From positions 6,985,135 to 7,049,134 of the forward strand of contig OU452202.1 in the NCBI GenBank assembly GCA_911728435.2: a stretch of 64,000 bases of DNA. Reading direction: 5' to 3'. Origin of the DNA: Apoderus coryli (lineage: Eukaryota > Arthropoda > Insecta > Coleoptera > Attelabidae). Shown here one piece after another: positions 1 to 11,847 of this stretch (its first letter is position 1; each line of letters begins with the position of its first letter). The translations under genes were made by a program, and so were the position numbers. The notes below the pieces were generated by a model, which saw nothing but the letters and a program-made list of their open reading frames with translations, had not been told where the DNA came from and did no database searches.

Positions 1-960
1 TAACTAAGCGGTGGAAGTGTCTTTTGTACGAGGGTTTGTATGTATATTTAAGAATTATTATTGTTCATAAATTCAGGTGGATTTTTAGGTAAGTATGTGA
101 TTTTTTTATTTCAAATTCTTGGTTCTTAGTCGATTTTAATATACCTTCAGCTGATTAAGTATATATTTAATGTTGGCTAATTGTAACCTAATTACCTACC
201 TATTAATGCCTGCTGAGTGTAAGAATTTGTCTAAGTTACAGTTTAAAAAAAAACTTTATGGCGGTTTGCTCTCCTTCCAGAACACCGCGAATATGTGAAT
301 AAGAAACTGCCGTTTTTCTTTTTTTCTAAATCAAACCCCGTGATACACTTATTTATTATATTTATTCTATTTACTGTGTTTATTATATTTATTGTGTTTA
401 TTATATTTATTATTGTTTATTGTATTTATTTTGTTTGCTGCATTTATTATATCTGATCTGGTAGTAGGTGTTATAAGAATGCTAATGAAGTAAGGATTTT
501 GATAGTATTGTATGTGTGTAATTTTGGTATTTATTGGGTTAGCTGAACAGACAATTATGGCCATTGGCCATGATTGAACTGAAACTCGCCCAATATAAAA
601 AATAAAGGCCTTAATTATATTATTATTATTATTAAGTAAGTATTAGTGTCATTAAACCAAAATAGAGGCAATCAAATATATCGCTAATATTGATATTACA
701 GTAAGATTTATTTCTATGTAGGGTTTCTGCTGTAAACTTTTTTTAGAACTATTGGAATAAAAAATGTAAGTTTGCAAACTTGAAAAAATTAATTAAGTCT
801 TATATTTTAAATGAAAAGGTATATATATATTATAAGCTAAAATGAAAGATGTTTTTGGTCTGATTTCGAAAAAGTACATTTATGTTATTGGTATTAGCTT
901 TAGCCGTTCTTGAGCTACTTCAGTTTAACACGTAAATTTTGGTTACTGGAATCATCAACC
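1..960. other. AT-rich intergenic start of the window with a TTTAT-type microsatellite
   Basis: No gene is visible. Positions about 345-460 are an imperfect microsatellite built on TTTATTATAT and TTTATTGTGT steps. The reading frame across it on the minus strand only gives low-complexity Asn/Lys/Tyr/His repeats. Positions 1-50 match 53065-53110 in the same orientation (shared TCTTTTGTACGAGGGTTT), so this end is an interspersed repeat. Confidence 0.6.
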
Positions 961-1045
961 ATATTTTGGATAATTTGGATAGGCAAAGCAGGAACTCTCA
1001 GAAGGCCTGCTATACCACTCCGAATCTCAATCCGTTAGATATTTT
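960..1045 (+). pseudogene. Tc1/mariner-type transposase C-terminal scrap
   Basis: The plus strand, with one frame change, reads as the third catalytic region of the DDE transposase family that has an R-W-I-G-[RK]-x-G block followed by R-S-P-[DN]-L-N-P-L-D and F-F-L-W-G. I see RWIGKAGTLRRPA followed by SPNLNPLDIFF. Nothing upstream or downstream extends it, so this is a short relic of under 100 bp. Confidence 0.55.
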
Positions 1046-1387
1046 TTTTGTGGGGATACTAAATAAATAAAGGGTGAAGGGTATAAAAAGGTGAAGGGTA
1101 TAAAAAGAGCGTCAAATCTTATATATGCAACAAAACTAAATTGCAAAATTAAGTCATTTACCTCGTGCCAATTTATCTTGGCCTAAAAAAAGACTGATAT
1201 AAAATTAATGTATACAGAGGGTGTGAAATTGATTTGAAAAAATGACCAAAATGTAAATAAGACGTCCCTGAAGGTTTCAAAACAAATACTAAATTATAAA
1301 AAATATATAGTATCTAATAAAATTATTTAAGAAATTCAATATGCCTACTATTCTTATCAAGTATGCCTCGTATAAGTGTAATATTAG

Positions 1388-2516
1388 TCAGTGGCGGTTG
1401 GTCCACAAGGGCACGTAGGCACGTGCCCTACCTAAAAATTAAGTAGAAAAAATAATTTTAGATTTTATACTTCGCACCAGACCAGTGTAATTCCCTATAA
1501 AATGTTGCATTTGAAAATTTGAATCGAAGACGGCCCTGTCTATGCTATAATCACTCTTGCAGCGCGTCTTTTCACGGTAATGAAACAGAACATAGGTCTT
1601 AGTACATATTACGATGCTCTTGGACACAACATTTTTGTGCCTCTATTGTTTTCTTTGCTATCGCGTGCGAAAAACAGAGACAGCACGCTATACGCTAGTA
1701 ACAGTAGCAATTAAACGCATTTGTGACGACGTCATATCTGGGATGCTGCCCTACCCATCAGTCGTGTGGTGTTGTTTTTGTTTTCGCCATCGCGCTTTTT
1801 GAGTATTATAAAGTGAATGTTTTGATTTTGAACAATTACAATAGTAAAGATATATTCAGTGCAATATATGAATGTAAATAATGTTAAATTAAAATTTAAG
1901 GATCGAATTACTATAAAAAAAGTTTTGATTGACACCTAACTGTTGCAAATTTATTTGAAACGGAAAAATTTGGTGAATATCGAACCGTCTTTCCAAATGA
2001 AAATATTAAAACTGCGTAACTTATTTCTTAACGTAAATTACTTAAAACTAAAAAATGAACTCTCGATAATATACGCACGGGACGATTTTCTGAAACACAG
2101 TGGGGCTCTGCCTCTGTTACAAATGTTTATCCAAAACAATTTAAAATCAACATTTAGTGAATCTATGGAATGGCTGACTGTAGAAAGCGAAATATGTTTC
2201 TCTACCCTCAAACGGATCAAAACATTTTTAAGAAACACTAAGGGACAGGAAAGGTTGTGCACGTAAGCAATGCTATCTATTGTAAAATACCTTTGTGAAG
2301 TCCTGTTCAGAAATCTAGAAGGATGGACTTCACTTACAAACAGTTTTAATGGTCCTGGTGAATTTACCAAAATGTTATTATCTAGCTACACTAACTACTT
2401 AAAAAAACGTATCATTTTAATTCTTCATTTTGAAAATTTTTATTTTTATTATTATTTATTGCCTTATTTCCACCTTGTTATGCCCCACCTCTTTCAGACC
2501 TCACGAATCGCCACTG
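1388..2516 (+). mobile_element. hAT transposon relic with 8-bp target duplication
   Basis: The left end begins CAGTGGCGGTTGGT and the right end is the reverse complement of CAGTGGCGATTCGT, a typical hAT terminus. The 8-bp direct repeat AATATTAG lies at 1380-1387 and 2517-2524. At 1.13 kb the element is far shorter than an autonomous hAT (usually over 2.5 kb). Internally, the plus strand at 1943-2360 carries the C-terminal end of a hAT transposase. The dimerisation-region motif is readable as E-x-x-F-S-T-L-K-R-I-K-T followed by LRNTKGQERL, then a stop, then MLSIVKYLCE in another frame. It is therefore an internally deleted, frameshifted copy and inactive. Confidence 0.8.
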
Positions 2517-2524
2517 AATATTAG

Positions 2525-3740
2525 ACATATACCACCATAAAACAACAGGAAAATTGTGTTTGTGTAGGTATAACGACTTCTAAAGCGAAGTTTGACCTAC
2601 CTCTTAACGTAGTAGTAGTATAATTTCTTAGTTACATTCAAGAATCAATAAAATTATCACACGCAACACAGATTATATCAATAAAAACGTTAATCCTCAA
2701 GACGGGTTTGTGCTATTTTTGCATTGAATATTCATTGAGTTAACATATTTTTTTTTACTTATATTCCAGTGACAAAGAAACAGCCTATTCTACCACATGA
2801 CCACCACAAGTAAGGAAAAATAGATGACGATTAATTTTAAATAGAAAAAGGTGGAAGTCATGCCTTGTAGAGCATCTGAACCACGAAAAATACTTAATAA
2901 ACTTTGATAAATTAAGAAATAAGTAAATTAAAATGTATGAATAAACTCAAAATATTTACAATAAGACCAAAACAATAAAAATTATGGCTGTGGCAGAGAC
3001 TGGTCATAAAACAGCCAGAAATTCTGGCGCAGTAAAATATTTAGCAAAAACTTTAATGAAAATTTGGCACGATACACAAGTGCGCTCACTAATAAGTGAA
3101 AATGTGACCTAAATGAGGAAACATATCTGGGGCATACCACAATATTATTCTTCGCCGCTACACAAATTTCAACATTATAAAATCAATATCTCTGAAGGAA
3201 ATAAACGGTGTGCTTAATGATGCAAAAACTAGAAGCTCCAAAATAAATATATTAAAGTTTCATTGCGAACGATGTTACAGTAAGGACTGAAACTTTTACA
3301 TGCTTAAAACTCTGGGGTGTCGAAAGCGTCGGCATTGCTGTTTGCTGATCATAATAAATTCAGTAAGATAGTCTTTATTTAAAGGATACGATTGATTTAA
3401 GGTACGATGGGAATAATGCGAGATATTTTATTTATTAGAAAATGAATTAATACATTTTAAGTAAATAAGTGACTATCTTTCTTGCATTAAATCCCTAAAT
3501 GTAATCTATAGAAACTTCAACAAAGTTTGTCCAGTCTTCTTTTCCTTGACAGACGCTAAATGTCAAAATTTAGTCTCTCCTAGCTCCTAAATAAGTAAAT
3601 AATTCACCCAATGGCACATTTAGACAAATAAGTCTGCGTGAAACTAACCGAAGAAAATACAGGACATGTAAATAAGTTTTGGAATATGGCAACAAATCTA
3701 ACACAACTCAACTCTGCTTTTCATAGTAGATATTTCGTCA
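2525..3740. other. Intergenic, nothing recognised
   Basis: AT-rich sequence without a supportable ORF, RNA gene or clear repeat boundary. Confidence 0.4.
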
Positions 3741-3744
3741 GAGA

Positions 3745-4580
3745 TGTCCAAAATCCAGAAAACATCGATGCTGTGCATAACTTGCCAGATCACAAGATCT
3801 TGGTGGACAATTAACAGGACCAGTTATTGAGATGATGTTTTCATCGAACGTTTCCTTCAATAAAGCAATCGTATCGTTGGCTGTATGGCATTAAGTGCCA
3901 TCCTGTTGAAACCACAAGTGAGCTACACCAATAGCTTGAATTTTTGGCAAGCTCCATTCACAGTGAGACGCACTCCCTCCGCAATTTTAAAGAAATGCCG
4001 CCTGCCCATAAACCGCATCAAAGAGTACATTTTTTGAGTTGCATTACGGCAATTTGGCTTCTTAACATAACCGTTTAACAAAAAATGAGGTTCGCGGCTA
4101 AACACAGTTTTTCGATGAATCAATTTGAAGCTGTTCCAAGGCCCATAACTCCAAATTAAAACATAAATCAAGCTCACCAACTACAATTCTTGAAAGAGTG
4201 TATTTTATACGATTTTACACCAAGATCACACTTCACAATACGCCACAACGTTCCATAAGAGATGCCCAAACTAGAGCGTTAATTCGTCAACGCTCTCAAG
4301 GTTTGTTTTGATTGATCATGGTCTTTACGTTTACTATCTGCTACGGCAGCAATATTCTCATTATTGCGCTCTCTGGTTGTTGGTTGAATGCCCAATAGTG
4401 TAAATTTGGTTCGGAAATTGGTGATGGTTTCCGATTATGAAGACCAAAATGTGGTCGAAGAGCTCTATAACAATTTTTAACTGAGCACTGATTTTGGAAA
4501 TTAGTCTCCACAATTACGTAAACGTTTTTTAGGCGTGATGAAATTACGAACGTCATAGAGACAAGCCAGTTGACTTAAAA
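3745..4580 (-). pseudogene. Tc1/mariner-type DDE transposase relic
   Basis: The minus strand carries most of a transposase broken by frameshifts and stops. In order: an N-terminal helix-turn-helix-like stretch near 4560-4440 (C-Y-R-A-L-R-P-H-F-G-L); a central part near 4100 with the family phrase H-F-L-L-N-G-Y-V; a part near 3900 readable as FNRMALNAIQ where an intact protein has a W-F-Q-Q-D-G motif; and the last block near 3810 reading GPVNCPPRSCDLA, corresponding to the family's W-P-P-R-S-C-D-L-T. The catalytic Asp of the Q-D-G motif is lost. No terminal inverted repeats were located. Confidence 0.65.
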
Positions 4581-6480
4581 ACTGTCAAACCAACCCTATT
4601 GAAAAAATTACCTCCTATTGGATCACCTGTTATAAACTAACTATAATAAAACGCTCTTCTCTTATTCACTCTAATCCTCAACGAAAACAGGATAAAGTTC
4701 GGCACGGATTTCTGACAATCAAAACAAGTGTAAAGTATGCCATGTGCCTTAACATAAGGTCAAATAATCAGCGCAATGACACGTTTACTTTTGTTGAGGC
4801 TTCTTTGAAGGGAAACATTTTTAAAATAGTTCCCAAATCGTCACTTTTTTTATTCCAGTAAAGCCATGAGAAAAGAAAACAGATTTGTGTGTTATTCTAT
4901 CCTACACGTCGTACTCATTATTCGCGCAATACGTAATTAATCCGAACGCTATTTACACCCGATACATGCGCAGATGCTTCATTAAACATAAACTTTATTT
5001 CCCCAAGTTTATTTTATGTTATTTTTGCTAAAATAATTTGGTTCTTCAAAAAATTCGATATTATTTTTATTTCATTCAATTCATTCAAAATCTGGCATCA
5101 CGAAAAGATGAGAAATTCGGTGATACCACACTTTATTTGAAGATTTCCACCATAAACATATTCCAGCACATTTTCCTCAATATATTATACACATTATACA
5201 ATATATTTACATATGCAACATTATTAGATACTTGATTTTCCAACAAATTTAGTTTACTCAACTCCCACAATAATATAACAAATATTAAATCATTATTTTA
5301 TCTAAAAAACTACTAATTTATACTTATTTTTATTTTACTACTATTCACATGAACTAAATCTGGCAGAATTGTTTTTAAATGACACAACTTGACACATGTT
5401 GACACATTTGGCATTCGAATATACATTTTTTACCGTCCTCACCAGACGGGCTACAATTTCAATAATAGTAAAAAAAGTTCAATTAATAGGGTCATAGAGA
5501 TGCAAGAAATGTATCGATATATTCTTTCTTTCATTATTAGAGATCCAAGAAATGTATTGATATATTCCTTCCATCTCAATTTTTTTTAAGGTTGAACTAT
5601 TGTCTCGAGGATTGCAACTATTGGCCGCTTGTACATACTTAATAATATACAATTGATATTAGTATTAATAAACTAATTATTAATGAATAAACTGTAGCAG
5701 ACACATAAATGACTAAAGAGACACTATTTTCTTCGTACACTGTAGATAAAACGCGACAAAAAAAGCCGTTTATAATCCCTTAATAAAACAAAAGAGCATC
5801 TGTCGGTGACATGCTCAGGATTTCCGGTAAAGATAGCCAACCGACCCGTTTCGCTGATTGCATTTGAAAGCATTTCCCTTATCTTTCCGGTGTTGGGAGT
5901 TGTGAAAAGCCGAAAATGCCATGAAAAGAATGGAATAAACGAAATATCAAAAAATGGACCATTCTATTAGATGATGGGTAAAAGTCTTTTGGTAAAATAA
6001 ACTAAATAAAAAGTTGTCTATTTGGTACAAGTCGCACCTAGAAAATATCTAATCTAATTAAAATTGTTACTCCGTAGTTAAAGCCGAACACGTTTTAACG
6101 AAAGCGTTTTAAATAAAAAGAAATTTAGCTTTCGTTTGTGAAAAATTTTAAAATAACGAAAGTTCTATGTACATTTCCTCCATTTTTTACTTTTTTGTGA
6201 AACGAAAAATGCCGCAAACAAAATGTTCATAGCCCTATAGTTTCCGATAGTGTTGTATTTTGGGACCCCCTTCTTATCTCGACTACTCTTTAACTTAGCT
6301 GGAAGGTAAAAACTGACCCTGATAGAGAATTTTCCATAGAATCCAGTGGCGCAGTCAAATTTTTTATGATGAAAAAGATTTCGGAGATGTAAACTAAACT
6401 TATGTTTTTTTTTAAATTGGACATGGATATTTTTCTCTATTTTTGCCGGGCATGACAAATATTAGTACTTTATTAGGTAT
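4581..6480. other. Intergenic, nothing recognised
   Basis: AT-rich. The reading frames here are short and have no recognisable similarity. Confidence 0.4.
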
Positions 6481-6484
6481 CTAT

Positions 6485-6985
6485 TCTGAAAATATGTAGT
6501 TTTCGATTTCGAAAACTACATATTTTTACAACCGATTTTTTAAGACAATGTCTGTTTTCTGTTCCTCATTTTATAGCTAATATTTATTATTGTCTTAAAA
6601 AATCAGTTGTGTCGCCCCAAAACTTTCCCGACTAGATATAAAATAATCAAAAATATGACTTCTGCGTAAGGAAACAGAATTGAAAAACATTCTAATAAGA
6701 GCTATAGGTTCCAACTACCTAACTGGTGAAAATGTTAAACGCAATTTTCTCGAGAATTATGGGGGCAAATATCAAAAAATGCTCTAACTGATCTATCATT
6801 CGACCCCTACTACTATTTGAAAATTTGGCTGGTGTATGCACCCCTATCACAGGGCTAAAGCGATTTCAACCAAAAACTAATGGGTTCATCAAGGACTCCC
6901 TTAAATTCATACACCTTTCAATTGTTTAAAGCGTTTAGGCGCTATCGTGGAAGAATACATACGGACACAGACAGACAGACTTCCG
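6485..6985 (+). repeat. Interspersed repeat, family of 'TTGTGTCGCCCC', without tRNA-like module
   Basis: From about 6595 (ATCAGTTGTGTCGCCCC) to about 6975 this matches copies at 35330-35940 (+), 47500-47950 (-) and, truncated, 8510-8690 (+). Shared landmarks are GCAATTTTCTCGAGAATTAT, CACAGGGCTAAAGCGATTTC and a final ACAGACAGACAGACTTCC tract. A 17-bp palindrome arm (ATATGTAGTTTTCGATTTCG) sits just upstream at 6491-6525. Unlike the 35-kb and 47-kb copies, this one lacks the internal insert of about 190 bp that contains a tRNA-like sequence. Confidence 0.65.
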
Positions 6986-7230
6986 CGCGTTTGAGTCGAG
7001 TGGTCCTCACTTATGGCCTGCACGATCCGCGGATTTAAACCCACAAGATATTTTCATGTAGAGCCCCCTGAAGTCCTTAGCGCTACTCCTGTGGGAAATG
7101 TGTAGGACCTAAGGAATCGCATTATTGCTGAGTATAATTTGATTAGAAACGATCCTGGTATTTGTGGGAGAGGTCGCCAGTCAATGAAGAGAAGATTAGA
7201 TTCATGTATCAGAGCTAAAAATTAACAGTT
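6985..7230 (+). pseudogene. Tc1/mariner-type transposase C-terminal fragment
   Basis: The plus strand reads as the C-terminal tail of the same DDE transposase family as at 18.4-20.7 kb: an A-T-P-V block, then DLRNRIIAEYNLIRNDP, then GRGRQSMKRRLDSCI. This corresponds to the helical tail after the third catalytic Asp. The upstream catalytic core is absent, and the fragment abuts the end of the preceding repeat. Confidence 0.6.
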
Positions 7231-7264
7231 TGGGTAATTCATTGTATTAGGTATAAATGTTAAT

Positions 7265-8000
7265 TCCGCATATCTAAAAAAAGCACCTTGGGTTACTGAT
7301 GAATTAATGCACTTTCAAAAGCTTAGACCAAAAGCGCTAACCAAATATAAAAAAAATAAGACTGATGCGAACTGGTCGGCATACAAACTTCTCAGGAATT
7401 TTGTAACATCCGAAACCACTACTCTAAAGAAAGAATTTCTTAAGAATAGTATTCTGATTGGAACTTCCCGGGACAACTGGAGGCTGTTACGTGACATGAG
7501 CATTTATGGAAAAGACAAAGAAAGTCTCCCTCATAACCTGAATAATCCTGATAAACTAAATAATCATTTTCTGAACCTTTTACTTGTTCCTTATGACCAG
7601 GATCTCGTTGATTTTTATGCTAATAATCACAATGCTGGCAGCTTTAAGTTGGAATTGGTTGCCTTGGATCAGGTAGAAATTGATCTTTCTAGAATCAGAA
7701 CCAATGCTGTTGGTAGCGATTTTGACTAACTTGGTTAATTCATGTATTGAATCGTCTGTATTTCCTGATGGATGGAAACTTGCTCATGTTATTCCAGTTC
7801 CTAAAAAACCTTGCCCAAAGGCGGTGGGGGATTTGCGACCTATTAGTATTCTGCCTGCCATCTCCAAGATAGTCGAGCGTATTTTATTTGACCAGATAAA
7901 AGTGCTGAGACTAAAGCCTATAATTATGTCATTATTATTACCTCTTTTATATAATCAATTCTATAGGCCTGCTATCGGAAATTATGTCATCCGTATTATT
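7265..8000 (+). pseudogene. Jockey-like non-LTR retrotransposon fragment (linker plus start of reverse transcriptase)
   Basis: A plus-strand frame from about 7265 to 7730 has the Lys-rich linker found between endonuclease and RT in jockey-clade elements (K-A-P-W-V-T-D-E-L, then KYKKNKTDANWSAYK, then NWRLLRDM). After a frameshift at 7725-7735 it continues with P-D-G-W-K-L-A-H-V-I-P-V-P-K-K and LRPISILPAISKIVERI, the RT finger motif. It breaks off before the YADD box. The element is 5' and 3' truncated and dead. Confidence 0.75.
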
Positions 8001-8510
8001 ACTAATTATATAATCATAACACAATAGCTCTATCAACAATCTAAACAGCCAATCACTGTTCAATCATCAATCGGTTAATCCGTCATAAAAATGAAAAGCA
8101 ATCAGTTAAATTTTACTAATTAAAATTATTGTGAAAGTTTAAACGTTATCAATAACTTCAAAATATATACACTTAATAATAAATGTTACACCCTGTAGAT
8201 ACATATTGAACTATTTCGAATGAATTATGAAGATATGTCAGTAGCAAATTTCATGGACCGGTCTCGTCATTGAGGGAATATATGGCATGATTAGAATGTA
8301 CAAGACAACCGTATATAAAGCCTCGCTGCATTTAAACATTCATTATCATAGCGGGTGACCTGCATATTTTTGAATCGAAACATTATAAGTTATAAAATTT
8401 CATTAGTGCTGGTCAACATGTTAATTAAAAACCCAAAAGTAAATTGATATCGAATGAATTTTAATTTGACATATTTTTGTTTTTTTGTCTCTGACGAGGA
8501 CGGCATGAAA
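8001..8510. other. Intergenic, nothing recognised
   Basis: AT-rich, with no ORF of interest. Confidence 0.4.
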
Positions 8511-8695
8511 AAAAATCGGTTTTGTCTCCCGAAAACTTTACCGACATGATATAATATAATCAAAAATATATGACCTGCGTAACGAAACAGAATTAAGAAG
8601 TTATAGGTTCCAACTACCTAACTTTTAAACGCAATTTTCTCGAGAATTATGGGGGGCGAATCTGAAAAGTAACATATCGCTGTGAAGCAGATAAA
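8510..8695 (+). repeat. Truncated copy of the 'TTGTGTCGCCCC' interspersed repeat
   Basis: Contains GCAATTTTCTCGAGAATTAT and the stretch ending in GCAGATAAAAA found in the copies at 6.6, 35.4 and 47.6 kb. The 3' half is missing. The following palindrome begins about 170 bp further on. Confidence 0.6.
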
Positions 8696-8864
8696 AAATA
8701 ATAGTTACTCGAACGAAATGTTGATGAATCTATTTATTATTTATGGACAATGTAACGAAATAATAGCAAGAACTTGTAGATTATTTAACGAGATGTATCC
8801 GAATGTACCGCAAATAAATAAAAAAAATATTCCATTTCGGAGAGGAGCGATGAATATATATACT

Positions 8865-10348
8865 ACTTGTAAGTAGACCTGAATATTTTAGGACGTGATA
8901 GCAGGAGTCATAAGAAGCCAATTTGACTATATAGTACCCTAGTCCAAAGTGGACCATTTTCAAGCTATACGAATTTTTAAGATTTTTTGGGAAAGTGTCA
9001 CCTTGAAATCGAATATTTATAATATTTTTTTTTAATTTGGTCTTTGAAGATTTTTTTGTGGTTTTTTGTTAAAAATACGGCACTTAATTAAATGTAAAAT
9101 TTAAAGTACCAAAAATTTGGTAATTACTGGAGCGGTAGCCCTTTAAATCTACATTAAATGTAAAATATTAACAACACTTTTATTTAAATCGACGGTTGGT
9201 CAAAAATATTTCATTAACATTTTTTGTACAGATTATGTAAAAAACATCTACATGTTTCTAGCTATCGAAAAAGATAAAATAGTTGGCTTCTCTGTGTATG
9301 ATCTTCTGGTAAATTCGATAACAAACCACTGAAGTAGTCAAATCCCGACTAACACTATTTCAATGTTTACCACTGTGGTGATTTAAAGCGTAGTGATTGG
9401 TCGTCTACAACAACAGTATACTCCTAGTGATCCCCGGTGGGGTTTCCCCACTTAATTGTTAGTGTGAGTTCGTCATTTGTATGCAATACATCAAGTTCGC
9501 TGTGTTAAAGACACTGTTATTTTGTTATTGTTATTTAGTAGTAATTTAATATTTTATTATTCATTTAATCAATTTGTTAAAAAATATAGCATTACCTAGA
9601 TTTCCATAGCAACATAAGTTGTATTAAAAAGTAGATAATATATATTTTTTTAAATTGATTAAATGAATAATAAAATATTAAATTACTACTGAACTACAAT
9701 AACAAAATAACAGTGTCTTTAACACAGCGAACTTGATGTATTGCATACAAATGACGAACTCACACTAACAATTAAGTGGGGAATCCCCACCGGGGATCAC
9801 TAGGAGCATACTGTTGTTGTAGACGACCAATCACTACGCTTTAAATCACCACAGTGGTAAACATTGAAATAGCGTTAGTCGGGATTTGACTACTTCAGTG
9901 CTTTGTTATCGAATTTACCAAAAGATCATACACATAAGCCAACTATTTTATCTTTTTGGATAGCTAAAAACATGTAGATGTTTTTTAAATAAACTGTACA
10001 AAAAATGTTAATGAAATATTTTTGACAAACCGTCGATTTAAATAAAAGTGTTAATATTTTACATTTAATGTAGATTTAAAGGGCTACCGCTCCAGTAATT
10101 ACCAGATTTCTGGCACTTTAAATTTTACTTTTAATTAAGTGTCTTATTTTTAACAAAAAAACACCAAAAAAATCTTCAAAACGAGACCAAATTAATTTTT
10201 TTATAAATATTTGACTTCAAGGTGACACTTTCCCAAAAAATCTTTAAAATTCGAATATCTTGAAAAGGGTCCACTTTAGACCAGGGTCAAATTGGCTTCT
10301 TATGACTCCTGCTATCACGTCCTAAAATATTCAGGTCTACTTACAAGT
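8865..10348. mobile_element. Foldback element: 1.48-kb near-perfect palindrome
   Basis: Positions 8865-9588 and about 9637-10348 are inverted copies of each other around a spacer of about 48 bp. Checkpoints are ACTTGTAAGTAGACCTGAAT at the left end against its reverse complement ending at 10348, and TGATCCCCGGTGGGG near 9430 against CCCCACCGGGGATCA near 9790. Mismatches are sparse and include a few small indels, so the arms are still young or corrected. No protein-coding frame is present. The right end continues into AACCCTGTATAA. The left end lacks the matching CAGGGTT and may be eroded. Confidence 0.85.
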
Positions 10349-10387
10349 AACCCTGTATAATCAAAACAACGTCAGCTCCACAAAATA

Positions 10388-10528
10388 AACATAATTATAT
10401 TACCATATTAAGGCTCACTGCCTACGTCAGACATGTTTCGAGAAACAATATTTCTCATCATCAGTGACTCATACAAGATTAACAAACGTTTCACCTTGTG
10501 AAAATTATAAATTTATAACATAATTATA
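10388..10528 (-). mobile_element. Hammerhead-bearing short insertion with 12-bp target duplication
   Basis: AACATAATTATA is repeated exactly at 10388-10399 and 10517-10528 and brackets a 117-bp unit. The unit carries a hammerhead ribozyme motif on the minus strand (separate entry). It has no coding capacity and no long A tail. The perfect flanking repeat points to an insertion event. The length and the ribozyme resemble non-autonomous retrozyme-like units. Confidence 0.65.
10411..10470 (-). ncRNA. Hammerhead ribozyme motif (type I, palindromic stem III)
   Basis: On the minus strand: CTGATGA (10464-10458), one extra U, stem II GAGAAA/TTTCTC with loop TATTG, GAAA (10439-10436), then ACA/TGT as a zero-loop stem III, and the cleavage triplet GTC ending at 10430. 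Next to the cleavage site TGAC pairs with GTCA upstream of CTGATGA, giving a four-pair stem I. The palindromic stem III implies that the active form would be a dimer or tandem. An extra nucleotide between A9 and stem II is tolerated in some viroid hammerheads. Activity is untested. Confidence 0.7.
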
Positions 10529-11560
10529 CAAATCAATTAAAAATTAAAAAAATTTAAAATTATTCTTAACGAAAAGTGTAGATGACGGCATGAGGCCTTA
10601 TTTTAGTTTTTCTTTTTATTTATCATAATAGATGATTTAAATTTGATTGAAAATATTTTATATCTTATGTAGTAACATCAGATAATTTGCGAATTAATAA
10701 TTCATTATTAATTCGCAAAAAATCACTTTTCGAAGACCTGGTTTTGCCAAAAAATGTACGAAAAAAAATATTATTTCAAAAACAGTTGAAGATAGGTATA
10801 GAAAAGTGTGGAAGTGTTGACAAAAAGTACTTCAAATCGAATGGGGAATCCAAAAATATAATAATACATAGGATGTTCCATTTAAAATAAGAAAGTTGAT
10901 ATCAACTTCCGGTATAAGCGGAAATGACATAAACGTCAAAATTTCTTAGAAATTTATATTGGATCGACAAATGTAAGTAGCCAAAATTTCAGAATGCTCT
11001 CTCATCGGCCTTTGCTATAACATTTAAGGTGCTATCTACCACCAATAACCCTGTATTAGAGTAGTTGACTTGTGATTCTACTAGGCTAACAACTAACAAT
11101 AAACCAACGAATTAATTTAACAACAAAAACTACCGGTTTAGAGGTCCTCCTCTCCCTATCCATTGAGATTTATTACGTGCGGAACTAAACTGGAATAACA
11201 TCTTCAAGAAGAACAGGTAGTTCTGCAAGACATGACAATAGTGGAAGAAAATAGGAACCAATAACAGATTTTCAATAATTCCGACCAACACATTGAATGA
11301 AAATTAATGCTGATCATTTCCTACAAAAAAGCCATGAGGATTTTCTTCAGCCTAAAGGTGTCTGATATGAAAATGTCTAATACAGTCTCTGAGAAATTGG
11401 CCTAGGCCTAGTAAATAAAATATTTCTTAAAAACTATGGCCAATGAGCCATTGGCCAAAAAATCAGTAAAGATTACACCTGTTCTAAACACTACCGAATG
11501 GCTTACATTTAAAACACGAGCAATTATCCTGGTAGTAGTTTCTGAGGTTCTTCAATTAAA
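10529..11560. other. Intergenic with a transposon-end fragment
   Basis: Positions about 10868-11055 look like element-end sequence: GTTCCATTTAAAAT plus AACTTCCGGTATAA resemble the arms of the foldback element at 23.2-24.4 kb, and AACCCTGTATTA lies near 11050. No gene is visible. Confidence 0.4.
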
Positions 11561-11562
11561 TT

Positions 11563-11847
11563 CAATACGGAACATAATTCTAGAGTTCTGACCTCTTCGG
11601 TACGGCCAGTTATCACTTCTCTAAATTACCGAGTTCCCACGTATTACCTATGCTCTTAATAATAATAAAAATTAATACTGTTGAGCATAAATGCAATACA
11701 GAATTTAATTCTAGAGTTCTGACCTCTTCGATACGGCTAGTTATAACTTCTCTAAATTACCGAGTTCCCACAATGGTCGATGAATATTTGTTAACGTATC
11801 TATGCTCTGGATATTAATAATAATAATTAATACTGTTGAGCATAAAG
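11563..11847 (+). repeat. Two-copy tandem duplication, about 131 bp unit
   Basis: Copy 1 (11563-11693) and copy 2 (11694-11847) share TCTAGAGTTCTGACCTCTTC, CTAAATTACCGAGTTCCCAC and AATACTGTTGAGCATAAA. Copy 2 has an extra stretch of roughly 25 bp after GAGTTCCCAC. No coding content. Confidence 0.8.

Noticed and set aside
367..564. 65-codon frame on the minus strand
   Set aside because: Asn/Lys/Tyr/His repeats come from the TTTAT-type microsatellite.
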